A stretch of DNA of 18,333 nt from an uncultured Chloroflexota bacterium (GCA_937864085.1 CALMIH010000175.1:1-18333), one strand, 5' to 3'; shown: positions 1 through 7,500, counted from the stretch's first letter. Translations and numbers: made by a program. The notes: generated by a model from the sequence alone, not told the origin.

Positions 1-213
1 CTCTTCATTACCCTGGCGGCCACCGGTCTTGCCGTGCAGTTCGGCCTGCAGGCGGCCATCAACATGGCCTCGACCATCCAGCTCATTCCCGCCAAAGGTA
101 TGACGCTGCCGTTCATTTCCTATGGTGGGTCCTCGGCGCTCGCCATGGCGATCTGCCTCGGCATGCTGTTGTCGCTGACGCGCGAGCACGCCGGCTTGAG
201 GGAGGCCGTGTGA
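1..213 (+). CDS. ftsW: FtsW C-terminal end (partial, 5' cut)
   Basis: This is the last 70 codons of a SEDS-family lipid II polymerase (FtsW), the septal peptidoglycan glycosyltransferase of the divisome; its start lies outside the window. The visible part holds the conserved block INMA...LIPAKGMTLPFISYGGSS, followed by a hydrophobic last helix and a short charged tail. The stop TGA at 211-213 overlaps the next ATG by one base, the usual ftsW-murG coupling of the division and cell-wall cluster. The wording KGMTLPFISYGGSS with INMAS resembles alphaproteobacterial FtsW more than the Chloroflexota or Actinobacteria style (IPLPF or IPLPL variants). Codon use (GCC, GGC, CTG rich) also differs from the rest of the window. 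The family call is sure; the taxonomic reading is inference. Confidence 0.9.
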   Translation, partial: LFITLAATGLAVQFGLQAAINMASTIQLIPAKGMTLPFISYGGSSALAMAICLGMLLSLTREHAGLREAV

Positions 214-2030
214 TGGCGCACGGCGGGCCCGTTGTCTTGGCGACTGGCGGCACCGGCGGGCACGTGTTCCCGGCCGAAGCGCTGGCCGGCGAACTCGAGT
301 CGCGCGGCGTGCCTGCCGAACTTCTTGCGTCGCGTGCCCACGCGGCGATCACCTCCGCCGGCCTCCCGAGCGACGCGGCGGAACGCGACGTGGCGAGCCT
401 CAGTGGTGGAGAGCGCGCCCAGGCGGCTGTCGCCACCGCACTCGTCTCCACACCCGGACTCGTGATCGCCGACGAGCCACTCGCCGGACTCGATGCCACA
501 CGTGTGGGCGCCCTCGCCGCACTGCTGATGGAGCAGCGCGCGACGCGTGTGATCGTGACGCACGACGTGACGCAGTTCAGCGCCGCTACGGTGCGCCTTC
601 ATCTTGATCGCGGCCGCGCTGTTGATCCGTCCGCACAACGAGTGGAACCACCGTACCAACCAGTTGAACAGTTAATGGAACAGCGCGGCCCTGTGCTCCT
701 CCAGCTCTTCGCCGCCACAAGTTCGGCTCGCCACGGAGTTGGCGGGGTGAGTGCCACGTTGCACGCAGGTGAGCTGCTGCTCGTCCGCGGTGAGACGGGG
801 AGTGGGAAGTCCACGCTCCTCGCCCTTGCTGCGGGAACGCTTAGCGCTGATGCGGGTGAACGGCACGTCACGGCGTCCCGTATTCGCTATGCGCCGCAGG
901 ATCCTGGGCTGCTCCTTGGCGCGCGCTCAGTGCATGAGCTCTTGCCAGCAGGTGAGTGGCCGCGCGCCGCAGAAGTTGCCGCGGCGCTCAACGTTGCAGA
1001 TCTGTTGGATCGTTCCGCCGCGCGTTGCTCCGATGGTGAGCGGCGTCGCCTGGCGCTGGTGGTGGCGGCCGCCGCCGAACCGGATCTGCTGATTGCGGAT
1101 GAGCCAACACTCGGTCTTGATGACGAGGCGGCGGCGCGCGTCAGCGCGCTCTTGGCGAGCCTTGCGGCACGCGGCGTTGCGCTCCTGGTGGCAACGCATG
1201 ATGCGCGTCTGCAGATGCGTCACGCCCGCGTGCTGCAGCACCCTGAAGGTACGGCTCGTGCTGAAGAGTCAATAGAGCAGCCACTCGCTGAACGAGGTGT
1301 TGAGCTGGCGCGCGAACTGCTCACACCAGCACCGGTGAAGCGGCTACTTGGCGTCAGCAATCCGCTCACACGGTTCGGTCTCGCCGTCTTCTGGTTTCTC
1401 CTCTCGCTGATCAGTCCAGCAACGGCGCTGGCGCAAGGTGCTGTTGCCCTCCCCGCACTCATCGTTGCCTGGAGCTCTGGGGTGCAACTGATCTCTACGC
1501 TCCGACTCGCCGCCGCGTTAGTGCCAGCGATATTTGGAATGGTGCTTGCGAATCTCCTCGGCGGCGCAACGCCAGAGGCGGCGTTCGGCGCGGGGGTGCG
1601 ACTCCTGGCTTTCGCCGCAGGGAGCCTCGTCTTGTTGCGACCGTTTGAACCGCTCCGCCTCGCCGATGCCGCCATGCAACACCTGCGCGCACCGTTCGCG
1701 CCAACGCTGACACTTCTTGCGAGCGCCGCAACGCTCCCGCCACTGATGAGTGAGGCGCGTGAGCGTCGCGCCATTCGCCGCCTGGCGAAGCGTGGCGTTG
1801 ATCCTCTCCTCCTCGCCGACCTCTTTGATGCGGCGATCCGTGCCGTCCCGCGCCTTGCCACCGCCCTTGAGGTCCGCGCCGTTCGCCTCCCGTCACGGCT
1901 GCAACCCGCCACGGCGCTGCGACCTTCGCGCTTCGGGCGCGCCGACCTGCTGCTGATTCTGCTCAGCGCTGGCGGGCTCCTCTTCAGCGTTGCACGCGTC
2001 GTGATCGAGACGATTACACTCGGTTCATGA
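213..2030 (+). CDS. Hybrid ORF: MurG N-terminus joined to an EcfA-EcfA-EcfT transporter polypeptide
   Basis: The ORF has 605 codons. Residues 1-~40 are the start of MurG (GGTGGHVFPAEALA, the N-terminal glycine-rich motif of the lipid II GlcNAc transferase), in the expected place after ftsW. From ~45 it is the back half of an ABC ATPase: signature LSGGE at 63-67, Walker B and DEP at 83-89, H-loop THD at 116-118. There is no Walker A, so this first ATPase is decapitated. A second ATPase follows: Walker A GETGSGKS at 193-200, Q-loop Q229, degenerate signature CSDGE at 272-276, DEP at 296-298, THD at 328-330. Residues ~365-605 form an EcfT-like membrane domain with several helices. The natural right-hand gene is probably a fused EcfA1-EcfA2-EcfT energising module for vitamin or metal uptake. 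As it stands the product could make neither MurG nor a complete ECF pair. A contig chimera is the first explanation to test. GTG at 210 is an alternative start one codon earlier. Confidence 0.8.
   Translation: MAHGGPVVLATGGTGGHVFPAEALAGELESRGVPAELLASRAHAAITSAGLPSDAAERDVASLSGGERAQAAVATALVSTPGLVIADEPLAGLDATRVGALAALLMEQRATRVIVTHDVTQFSAATVRLHLDRGRAVDPSAQRVEPPYQPVEQLMEQRGPVLLQLFAATSSARHGVGGVSATLHAGELLLVRGETGSGKSTLLALAAGTLSADAGERHVTASRIRYAPQDPGLLLGARSVHELLPAGEWPRAAEVAAALNVADLLDRSAARCSDGERRRLALVVAAAAEPDLLIADEPTLGLDDEAAARVSALLASLAARGVALLVATHDARLQMRHARVLQHPEGTARAEESIEQPLAERGVELARELLTPAPVKRLLGVSNPLTRFGLAVFWFLLSLISPATALAQGAVALPALIVAWSSGVQLISTLRLAAALVPAIFGMVLANLLGGATPEAAFGAGVRLLAFAAGSLVLLRPFEPLRLADAAMQHLRAPFAPTLTLLASAATLPPLMSEARERRAIRRLAKRGVDPLLLADLFDAAIRAVPRLATALEVRAVRLPSRLQPATALRPSRFGRADLLLILLSAGGLLFSVARVVIETITLGS
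300..350. other. Probable chimeric junction between murG and the ECF ATPase gene
   Basis: Protein similarity switches from MurG to an ABC ATPase somewhere within these ~50 bases (about residues 30-46 of the hybrid ORF), without breaking the reading frame. About 60 percent of MurG and the N-terminal half of the first ATPase, including Walker A and the Q-loop, are missing. I cannot place the exact base: the stretch is low-information and GC-rich on both sides. Composition and codon choice change across it. Confidence 0.65.
2015..2020 (+). promoter_or_regulatory. -10-like TACACT for leaderless bcp
   Basis: TACACT ends exactly six bases before the ATG at 2027, so canonical transcription would start at the A of the start codon. 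A weak -35 candidate, TTGCAC, lies at 1990-1995 with a 19-base spacer. The motif sits inside the end of the upstream ORF. It is supported mainly because the same -10/N6/ATG layout recurs at several other gene starts here. Confidence 0.45.
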
Positions 2031-2512
2031 GTCCACTCGACGCGCGACCGGTTGCAGGCGACGTAGCGCCGCACTTCGCCCTGCGCGACGCGGATGGCAC
2101 CGAGCGAACGCTCACCGTTGCGGCGGGGAGCTGGCTCGTCCTCTACTTCTATCCGAAGGACGACACTCCGGGCTGCACCATTGAGGCGTGTGAGTTCCGC
2201 GACGCAGAGCGCGCACTGCACGACGCGGGCGCCATCGTCTGGGGCGTAAGCCCCGACGACCAGGAGAGCAAGGCCGCCTTCCGCGACAAGTTCTCACTTA
2301 ACTTTCCGATCCTCGCCGATGTGGGCCACAGCGTTGCCGAGGCGTACGGGGTTTGGGGGGAGCGGACGGTCGGCGAGCGGACCTTCACGGGGACGCATCG
2401 CGTGACGTTCCTGATCAACCCGAACGGCCACATTGCGCGTGTCTGGGGGAGCGTCACCCCTACGGGTCATGCGGCGGAAGTGCTCGCCGAGATCACGGCG
2501 CAGCGGGGCTAG
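2027..2512 (+). CDS. bcp: Thiol peroxidase, Bcp/PrxQ-type peroxiredoxin
   Basis: This 161-residue cytosolic peroxidase would reduce hydrogen peroxide and organic hydroperoxides using thioredoxin. The peroxidatic cysteine is C50 in TPGCT and the resolving cysteine is C55 (C-x4-C, the PrxQ/Bcp arrangement). YPKDDTPGC, the downstream GTHRVTFLI strand with its arginine, and the length are all typical of the family. The ATG at 2027 overlaps the TGA of the upstream ORF (ATGA). There is no clear Shine-Dalgarno sequence, but TACACT lies six bases upstream, so it may also be read from a leaderless transcript. It precedes the respiratory operon and may protect against respiratory peroxide, which is only a contextual inference. 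Confidence 0.95.
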   Translation: MSPLDARPVAGDVAPHFALRDADGTERTLTVAAGSWLVLYFYPKDDTPGCTIEACEFRDAERALHDAGAIVWGVSPDDQESKAAFRDKFSLNFPILADVGHSVAEAYGVWGERTVGERTFTGTHRVTFLINPNGHIARVWGSVTPTGHAAEVLAEITAQRG

Positions 2513-2518
2513 CCCCGC
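2503..2518. terminator. 16-bp perfect palindrome over the bcp stop codon, possible weak terminator
   Basis: GCGGGGCT is followed directly by AGCCCCGC, a perfect palindrome that includes the bcp stop TAG. As RNA it could fold into a six-pair GC stem with a CUAG loop. No U-tract follows, so intrinsic termination would be weak; it could instead protect a transcript end or bind a dimeric protein. Confidence 0.35.
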
Positions 2519-2572
2519 ACGAAATCCGAGCGAAACGGAGGGTTTTCGCCGAAGGCGTCCACGAGGAGCCCC

Positions 2573-2581
2573 TGCTAGAAT
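2573..2581 (+). promoter_or_regulatory. Extended -10 promoter (TGCTAGAAT) for the respiratory operon
   Basis: TG-C-TAGAAT matches the extended -10 consensus (hexamer 5 of 6) and lies in the only sizeable gap (2513-2627) before the cytochrome operon. The expected start near 2588 leaves a ~40-base leader with AGAAAGG (2615-2621) before the GTG. I see no good -35, which extended -10 promoters often lack. The same gap holds a small stem CGCC-GAA-GGCG (2547-2557). Confidence 0.45.
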
Positions 2582-2627
2582 TCAGGAAGAGATTGAGCGT
2601 CCACGTCGTCAGTAAGAAAGGTTGATT

Positions 2628-4460
2628 GTGGCCCTTCAGACGCAGGACTTCCTGGTACAGCCGGTCGATGCTTCATGGCTTCAATGCAACATTGAGTGCC
2701 AAGAGGCCTGCCCCGTTGGCACCAACTGCCGCGGCTACCTGAATCTCGCCGCCGAAGGGCGCTTCGAAGAGGGCTACCTCCTCTCCCGCGATCCGAATCC
2801 GATCGCCGCAATGTGCTCCTACGTCTGCTCTGCCCCATGTGAGCGCGCCTGTCGCCGCGGCGACATTGATCGCCCGCTCGCGATCCGCGCCATGAAGCGC
2901 TTCCTCGTGGAGTGGCACGCCGCCTCCGGCATCCCTGACGTTGCACCGCAGATCACGCCGCGTGCCGAGCGTGTGGCGGTGGTTGGCGCCGGACCTGCTG
3001 GCCTCTCCGTTGCGCGTGAACTCGCCGTCAAGGGCTACCAGGTCACCGTCTATGACAGCCTCCCGTACGGCGGCGGCACCATGCTGATTGGCGTCCCTGC
3101 CTTCCGCCTCCCGCGCGAGGCGATTGAGACTGACGTTCGCCTTATTGAGCAGCTCGGCGTGAAGTTCGTCTACAACACGCAGATCGGCAGGGACGTGACA
3201 TTCGAGCAGCTCCAGAAAGACTTCAACGCGATCGCCATCTGCGCCGGCGCCATGGACCCGGTTGCACTCGATGTGCCAGGGAGTGACCTCGAGGGTCTCG
3301 TCTACGGCGTGGACTTTATGAAGAGCGCCAACCTTGGCGAACCGCTCAGCGTGGGCCGCGACATCGTGGTCATCGGTGGTGGGTACACCGCGATGGACTG
3401 CGCGCGCACCTCACTTCGCCACGGTGCTGATCACGTCACCATCGCCTATCGCCGTACTCGTTCAGAGCTCGTGGTTGACGAAGAGGAGCTCGGCGAGACG
3501 GAGCGCGAGGGCGTTGACATGGCCTTCCTGGTGTCACCACTTGAGTTGATCGGCGAGAACGGGAAGATCACTGGCGTGCGCATGATCAAGAATCGTCTCG
3601 GCGAACCAGACGCATCTGGTCGACGCAGCCCCGTTCCAATTGAGGGTTCGGAGTACATCTTGAAGGCGGACACGGTGATCCCCGCCGTCTCGCAGGCGGC
3701 CGACCTCACCTTCCTTCCAGTGCAGAGCAGCTTTGAGGTTGCGCGCGGTCGCGTGAAGGTGGATCCGGCAACGTACGCCACGAACATTCGTGGCGTCTGG
3801 GCCTGTGGCGACTTTGTCACTGGCCCCGCCACAATGATTGAGGCGGCGGGTCACGCCAAGAAGTGCGCCTATGCGATTGATCGCTACCTTGCCGGCGCAA
3901 CGCAGGTGGTTGTTGATGCGAATGTGCGCATCACCAGTTCGTGGCGCCACGACATGCCAGAGTTCTACGACCGCATCCCACGTCAACACATCCCGGTCTT
4001 GCCGCTCGCCGAGCGACTCCCTTCGGGAGATGCCACGGTGAACTTCACGACGCAGGTGGAGCTTGGGTATGGCGCGCAGCAGGCGGTTGCGGAGAGCACA
4101 CGCTGCCTGATGTGCAACTACAACATCTGGTTTGATCCGATGCGCTGCGTCCTCTGCGGCGCATGTGCCGACGTCTGCCCCGAGGGGGTCATCCACATGG
4201 TGGACATCAATCAGCTGAAGTCCGAGGGGGCGCTCCCTGAGCTCTCCGAGGCGTACGGCTGGGAGAACGGGGGGGCGATGATCCTGGACGAGGAGCGCTG
4301 CATCCGCTGCGCCCTCTGCGTCAAGCGCTGTCCGTTCGACGCTATTACGATGGAGAAGTTCGAACTACAGGAGATCAGCTCGGATGGTCGCCTCTATAAG
4401 GAGTCCTACCGAGATGGGCAGTTGGCCGGAGTCGCCGGCACAGGGGGAGGGGCACAGTGA
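2628..4460 (+). CDS. GltD/NfnB-like FeS-FAD NAD(P)-type oxidoreductase with C-terminal 2x[4Fe-4S] domain
   Basis: The 610-residue cytosolic electron-transfer protein has three parts. Residues ~15-95 are an N-terminal FeS domain (Cys 20, 24, 28, 34 and 63, 67, 71, 75) like that of GltD and dihydropyrimidine dehydrogenase. Residues ~114-425 are two Rossmann units: GAGPAG at 120-125 for FAD, and a second GGGYTAMD motif near 250 for NAD(P), plus the closing WACGD FAD motif near 391-395. The C-terminus adds CxxC (493, 496) and two ferredoxin motifs: C507-x2-C-x2-C-x3-CP and C558-x2-C-x2-C-x3-CP. GTG 2628 is preferred because AGAAAGG ends six bases upstream; TTG 2622 abuts it. It overlaps the cytochrome b6 gene (GTGA). 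The context suggests an NAD(P)H or ferredoxin module docking to the Rieske/cytochrome b complex, rather than glutamate synthase, since no large subunit is seen. That role is inference. Confidence 0.85.
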   Translation: MALQTQDFLVQPVDASWLQCNIECQEACPVGTNCRGYLNLAAEGRFEEGYLLSRDPNPIAAMCSYVCSAPCERACRRGDIDRPLAIRAMKRFLVEWHAASGIPDVAPQITPRAERVAVVGAGPAGLSVARELAVKGYQVTVYDSLPYGGGTMLIGVPAFRLPREAIETDVRLIEQLGVKFVYNTQIGRDVTFEQLQKDFNAIAICAGAMDPVALDVPGSDLEGLVYGVDFMKSANLGEPLSVGRDIVVIGGGYTAMDCARTSLRHGADHVTIAYRRTRSELVVDEEELGETEREGVDMAFLVSPLELIGENGKITGVRMIKNRLGEPDASGRRSPVPIEGSEYILKADTVIPAVSQAADLTFLPVQSSFEVARGRVKVDPATYATNIRGVWACGDFVTGPATMIEAAGHAKKCAYAIDRYLAGATQVVVDANVRITSSWRHDMPEFYDRIPRQHIPVLPLAERLPSGDATVNFTTQVELGYGAQQAVAESTRCLMCNYNIWFDPMRCVLCGACADVCPEGVIHMVDINQLKSEGALPELSEAYGWENGGAMILDEERCIRCALCVKRCPFDAITMEKFELQEISSDGRLYKESYRDGQLAGVAGTGGGAQ

Positions 4461-5185
4461 GCCTTATCGGACGCGTAGACCAGGCGATCCGCCGCTCGTC
4501 CGCGTGGCGCTCCATCTTCCGCAACGCCTACCCGAACGACGAGCGGAGCCGCGCCTATGCGGTGATGAACAACGTCTTCCTCCACCTTCACCCAGTGCGC
4601 GTGCGACAGCACGCCGTGAAGTTCGCCTACACCTTCTGCCTTGGCGGCTTGAGCTTCTTCCTCTTCCTCGTCCTGACTGTCACTGGCGTCTATCTGATGT
4701 TCTTCTACGCCCCGTCAGCAACGCAGGCGTATTCAGACATTCTGAAGATCCAGACGCTCGTCCCGTTCGGACAGATCACGCGCAACATCCATCGATGGGG
4801 GGCGCACCTGATGGTCTTTTTCGTCTTCCTCCACATGATGCGCGTCTTCTATCACGGTGCCTACAAGCCACCACGCGAATTCAACTGGGTGGTTGGCGTC
4901 CTCCTCCTCTTCCTCACGATCATGCTCAGCTTCACCGGCTACCTGCTGCCGTGGGACCAGATCGCCTACTGGGCGATCACGATCGGTTCAAACATGGCCG
5001 GCTACGCGCCACTCTTCAACACGCCATCCAAGCTCCTACTTCTCGGCGGACTTGAGGTGGGCCAGAACACGCTGCTGCGCTTCTACGTGCTGCACGTGAT
5101 GGTGCTGCCACTTCTCGCCGCAGTCTTCCTGGCGGTCCACTTCTGGCGGATCCGCAAGGACGGCGGAATCAGCGGGCCACTATGA
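4457..5185 (+). CDS. Cytochrome b6-type subunit of the Rieske/cytochrome b complex
   Basis: This 242-residue integral membrane protein matches the N-terminal half of cytochrome b: four helices carrying two b hemes for quinol oxidation. Likely heme ligands are H112 (IHRWGAH) and H126 in one helix, and H213 and H228 in another. The second pair is 15 residues apart, as in b6 (14 in mitochondrial cytochrome b). C61 in FCLGG aligns with the b6 cysteine that binds the extra heme cn/ci covalently. GYLLPWDQIAYW and the C-terminal IRKDGGISGPL are further b6 hallmarks. Start GTG 4457 overlaps the upstream TGA and is preceded by a purine-rich GGGGGAGGGG. Subunit IV follows after 13 bases, giving the split b6/IV layout. 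The identification is firm; the extra heme is inferred from one conserved cysteine. Confidence 0.95.
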   Translation: MSLIGRVDQAIRRSSAWRSIFRNAYPNDERSRAYAVMNNVFLHLHPVRVRQHAVKFAYTFCLGGLSFFLFLVLTVTGVYLMFFYAPSATQAYSDILKIQTLVPFGQITRNIHRWGAHLMVFFVFLHMMRVFYHGAYKPPREFNWVVGVLLLFLTIMLSFTGYLLPWDQIAYWAITIGSNMAGYAPLFNTPSKLLLLGGLEVGQNTLLRFYVLHVMVLPLLAAVFLAVHFWRIRKDGGISGPL

Positions 5186-5198
5186 GCGAGGCGCAGCG

Positions 5199-5786
5199 AT
5201 GAGCGACGAGCAGCGCCCAGCACCCGTTGCGCCGGTTGATCCGTCGCGACGTACGGAGATTGATAAGCAGCGCGTCCCAATGGCGGCACGACCGTATCGA
5301 CTCCTTGCGCTGGTGAAACAGGACGCGGTTGTCCGCGTCCAGAAAGAGCCAGATGACACGGTGATGACTTGGCCGCACCTGCTCACAATTGAGTTTTTCT
5401 CTGCTGTAGCAATGAGCATCCTGCTCCTGCTGCTCGGCCTCTTCATCAATGCACCACTTGAAGAGCTTGCTAATCCAAATGTCACGCCGGCAGTTGCCAA
5501 GGCGCCGTGGTACTTCTTGGGGCTGCAAGAGTTGCTCGCGTACTTCCATCCAACTGTTGCTGGCGCGCTCTCGCCGATCGGCATCCTTGTTGGCAGCGCG
5601 CTGATCCCGTATCTGGATCGCCGCAACATTCACAGCACGCGACCATCGGATCGGAAGCTTGAGGTTTCGCTCTTCTCCATCCTCTGGGCGCTCGGACTCG
5701 TTGTGACCTTCATCGGCATCTTCTTCCGTGGTCCTGGCTACTCCTTCATCCTGCCGTGGGTCAACGGCTTCTTCTTCAGCTTGTGA
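5199..5786 (+). CDS. Subunit IV of the Rieske/cytochrome b complex
   Basis: The 195-residue product matches the C-terminal half of cytochrome b, with about three helices (~65-85, ~123-140, ~158-176) and a polar N-terminal extension of ~55 residues. The quinol-oxidation motif, PEWY in most complexes, reads APWY (102-105) within AKAPWYFLGLQELL. A non-acidic residue therefore stands where the proton-accepting glutamate usually is; such variants occur in some menaquinol-type complexes. The start ATG 5199 lies 13 bases after the b6 stop; another ATG at 5182 is out of frame. It forms the membrane core together with b6 (4457-5185) and the Rieske protein (5800-6468). Confidence 0.92.
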   Translation: MSDEQRPAPVAPVDPSRRTEIDKQRVPMAARPYRLLALVKQDAVVRVQKEPDDTVMTWPHLLTIEFFSAVAMSILLLLLGLFINAPLEELANPNVTPAVAKAPWYFLGLQELLAYFHPTVAGALSPIGILVGSALIPYLDRRNIHSTRPSDRKLEVSLFSILWALGLVVTFIGIFFRGPGYSFILPWVNGFFFSL

Positions 5787-5799
5787 TCGGAGCGCACTG

Positions 5800-6468
5800 A
5801 TGAGCCACTACCAAGTTGAACCAGCAGATCAGTCGAAGGCGCTGACCGCGCAGACGATCAAAGCGCTACGTCACGAAGAGGTGCAGGGGATCTCGCGACG
5901 CCGACTGATGCGCACCACCATCGGCGCAGGATTTGGACTCTGGCTTCTTGAAGTAACGGCGGGGACGCTCGGCTTCCTCTGGCCAAACCTTGAGGGCGGA
6001 TTCGGCGGCAAGGTTCAGGTCGGCACCTTTGACACGTTGAAGAATCAGAACGCTGGCCTCCCATTCGCCGAGGGTTACCCGGTCTACTTCCAGGAGGCAC
6101 GCGCCTTCATCATGCTCGTTGACGCTACGCGACCAGAGTTCGTCTCTGGTGAGGATCTGACCGGCGACGGAACGGCGCTGAATGTCCGCGCCCTCTATCA
6201 GCGCTGCCCGCACCTTGGCTGCAAGCCGAATCCGTGCATTAAGACCTACTGGCTCGAGTGCGCCTGCCACGGCAGTCGCTACGACCGACTCGGCACCAAG
6301 GCGGACGGCGTTGGTCCTGCACCGCGCGGCATGGATCGCTTCTCGCTCACTGTTGATGCGAATGGCGTGCTGACGCTGGACACGGGGAAGATCAATCTCG
6401 GCAATATGCCGATCCCGCTTGGCCAGCCAGGCATTGAGGCGCCGCGCGCCGCAACGGGGTGCATCTAA
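5800..6468 (+). CDS. Rieske [2Fe-2S] protein of the cytochrome b complex
   Basis: The 222-residue protein would take the first electron from quinol and pass it to cytochrome c. It has a basic N-terminal stretch SRRRLMRTT (32-40), then one hydrophobic helix (~42-60) acting as a Tat-like signal anchor, then the Rieske fold. Cluster box 1 is C136-P-H138-L-G-C141. Box 2 is C154-A-C156-H157 followed by GSRYD. C136, H138, C154 and H157 would bind the cluster, with C141 and C156 forming the stabilising disulfide. ATG 5800 is chosen because GGAG (5789-5792) precedes it and it starts just before the anchor; the open frame runs further upstream into subunit IV. The stop is directly followed by the ATG of the cytochrome c gene. 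Confidence 0.95.
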   Translation: MSHYQVEPADQSKALTAQTIKALRHEEVQGISRRRLMRTTIGAGFGLWLLEVTAGTLGFLWPNLEGGFGGKVQVGTFDTLKNQNAGLPFAEGYPVYFQEARAFIMLVDATRPEFVSGEDLTGDGTALNVRALYQRCPHLGCKPNPCIKTYWLECACHGSRYDRLGTKADGVGPAPRGMDRFSLTVDANGVLTLDTGKINLGNMPIPLGQPGIEAPRAATGCI

Positions 6469-7500
6469 ATGACAGACGAGCAGCGCAACCTTCCAGCTCC
6501 AAGCGAGAAGCGCGTGCCGCCAACGCCGCGCCTCTCCAGCCCTGCGCCGATCCAGACGCACGGCCTCACCGCTGAGCGCGCGGCGAAGATCGTCAGTCAG
6601 AGCGGCTCGTCGCGCATGGCGGCGCTCCTCGGCGTTGCGATCGTCACCCTCTTTGTCATCGTCTATGCCTTCTACGATCAGGGGCTCCCTGGCGTCGTTG
6701 GCTCCTCACGGCTTGAGGCGGCGCGTGAAGAGCAGTATCTGGAAACGGTGAAGCGTGGCTACAACCTCTATGAGGCGAACTGCGCACGCTGCCATGGTGC
6801 GCAGGGGCAGGGCGGCATCGGTCCGGTTCTCAACGAGCAGGGGAAGCTCCTCTCGCACCTGACACCTTCCTACCTGATGAATGTGCTGACCGTTGGTGGT
6901 CGATACATCTGTGGCGATGCGAACTCGCTGATGGGTGTCTGGGCAGATACCAACGGCGGACCGCTGAACTATCGTGAGATTGAAGAGTTGATCGCCTGGG
7001 TGCGCGCCAGCAACAGTGACGAAGTTGAGGTTCGCGATCCAGCAACGGGCGAACTCGTGAAGGTCACCGGTTGGCGTGATCCGGCCTACGTGCCTGCTGC
7101 GGATGCAACGCCCGTGCCAGCCTGCTGGAAGGATGCCTTCGCCGTCTCTCCATCCCCGGCACCATCCGGCGGTTCTGTCAGCCCATCCGTTGCACCGAGT
7201 GGTGGAGTGGGTGGTTCGTACACGATCGTTGCGATGGGTGTGAAGTTTGACCTCACCACACTCACCGTGGACGCAGGGAAGAGCTTCCAGATCGTCTTTG
7301 ACAATCAAGATGCAGGGATCCCACACAACGTTGCCATCCATGAAGGCTCGGTCACTTCCGTTGGCAAGGAGCTCTATCTTGGCGCGATCTTCCCTGGCAT
7401 CGCGCAGCAGACGTACGACATCCCTGCGTTCAACGCTGGCAGTTACGTCTTCATCTGCACCGTGCACCCGAACATGGTCGGCACGCTGACGGTGAAGTGA
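6469..7500 (+). CDS. Membrane-anchored cytochrome c fused to a C-terminal cupredoxin
   Basis: The 343-residue two-domain electron carrier has a cytosolic Pro-rich tail and an anchor helix at ~50-70. A cytochrome c domain follows (~88-185; C105-A-R-C108-H109, with M155 as a plausible distal ligand). A Pro/Ser/Gly linker (~225-248) leads to a type 1 copper domain (~250-343). Copper ligands are H286 (PHNVAIH), C330, H333 and M336 (C-x2-H-x2-M). It would take electrons from the Rieske protein through heme c to copper and on to an oxidase, replacing a soluble carrier. It begins right at the Rieske stop and overlaps the kelch gene by one base. The copper domain is a paralogue of the one encoded at 11879-12970, and the last 46 bases of the two genes are 43/46 identical. 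Confidence 0.92.
   Translation: MTDEQRNLPAPSEKRVPPTPRLSSPAPIQTHGLTAERAAKIVSQSGSSRMAALLGVAIVTLFVIVYAFYDQGLPGVVGSSRLEAAREEQYLETVKRGYNLYEANCARCHGAQGQGGIGPVLNEQGKLLSHLTPSYLMNVLTVGGRYICGDANSLMGVWADTNGGPLNYREIEELIAWVRASNSDEVEVRDPATGELVKVTGWRDPAYVPAADATPVPACWKDAFAVSPSPAPSGGSVSPSVAPSGGVGGSYTIVAMGVKFDLTTLTVDAGKSFQIVFDNQDAGIPHNVAIHEGSVTSVGKELYLGAIFPGIAQQTYDIPAFNAGSYVFICTVHPNMVGTLTVK
7455..7500. repeat. 46-bp near-identical inverted repeat, copy 1 (cupredoxin 3' end)
   Basis: These bases match the reverse complement of 11879-11924 at 43 of 46 positions. Both encode the copper-binding C-terminus (C-T-V-H-P-N-M-V-G) and the stop codon of two paralogous genes in opposite orientation, 4.4 kb apart. Confidence 0.85.

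Noticed and set aside
1220..2221. Long minus-strand open frame (333 codons) opposite the ECF gene
   Set aside because: Arg/Ser/Ala-rich translation with no domain, antisense to a well-conserved ABC/EcfT reading; a typical GC-rich shadow.
2628..4460. Glutamate synthase small subunit
   Set aside because: The fold is shared, but there is no large subunit nearby, extra C-terminal ferredoxin clusters are present, and the gene is coupled to cytochrome b6.
4384..5055. 223-codon plus-strand frame overlapping cytochrome b6
   Set aside because: The overlapping frame encodes clear heme-ligand motifs; this one is Pro/Arg-rich and without recognisable structure.
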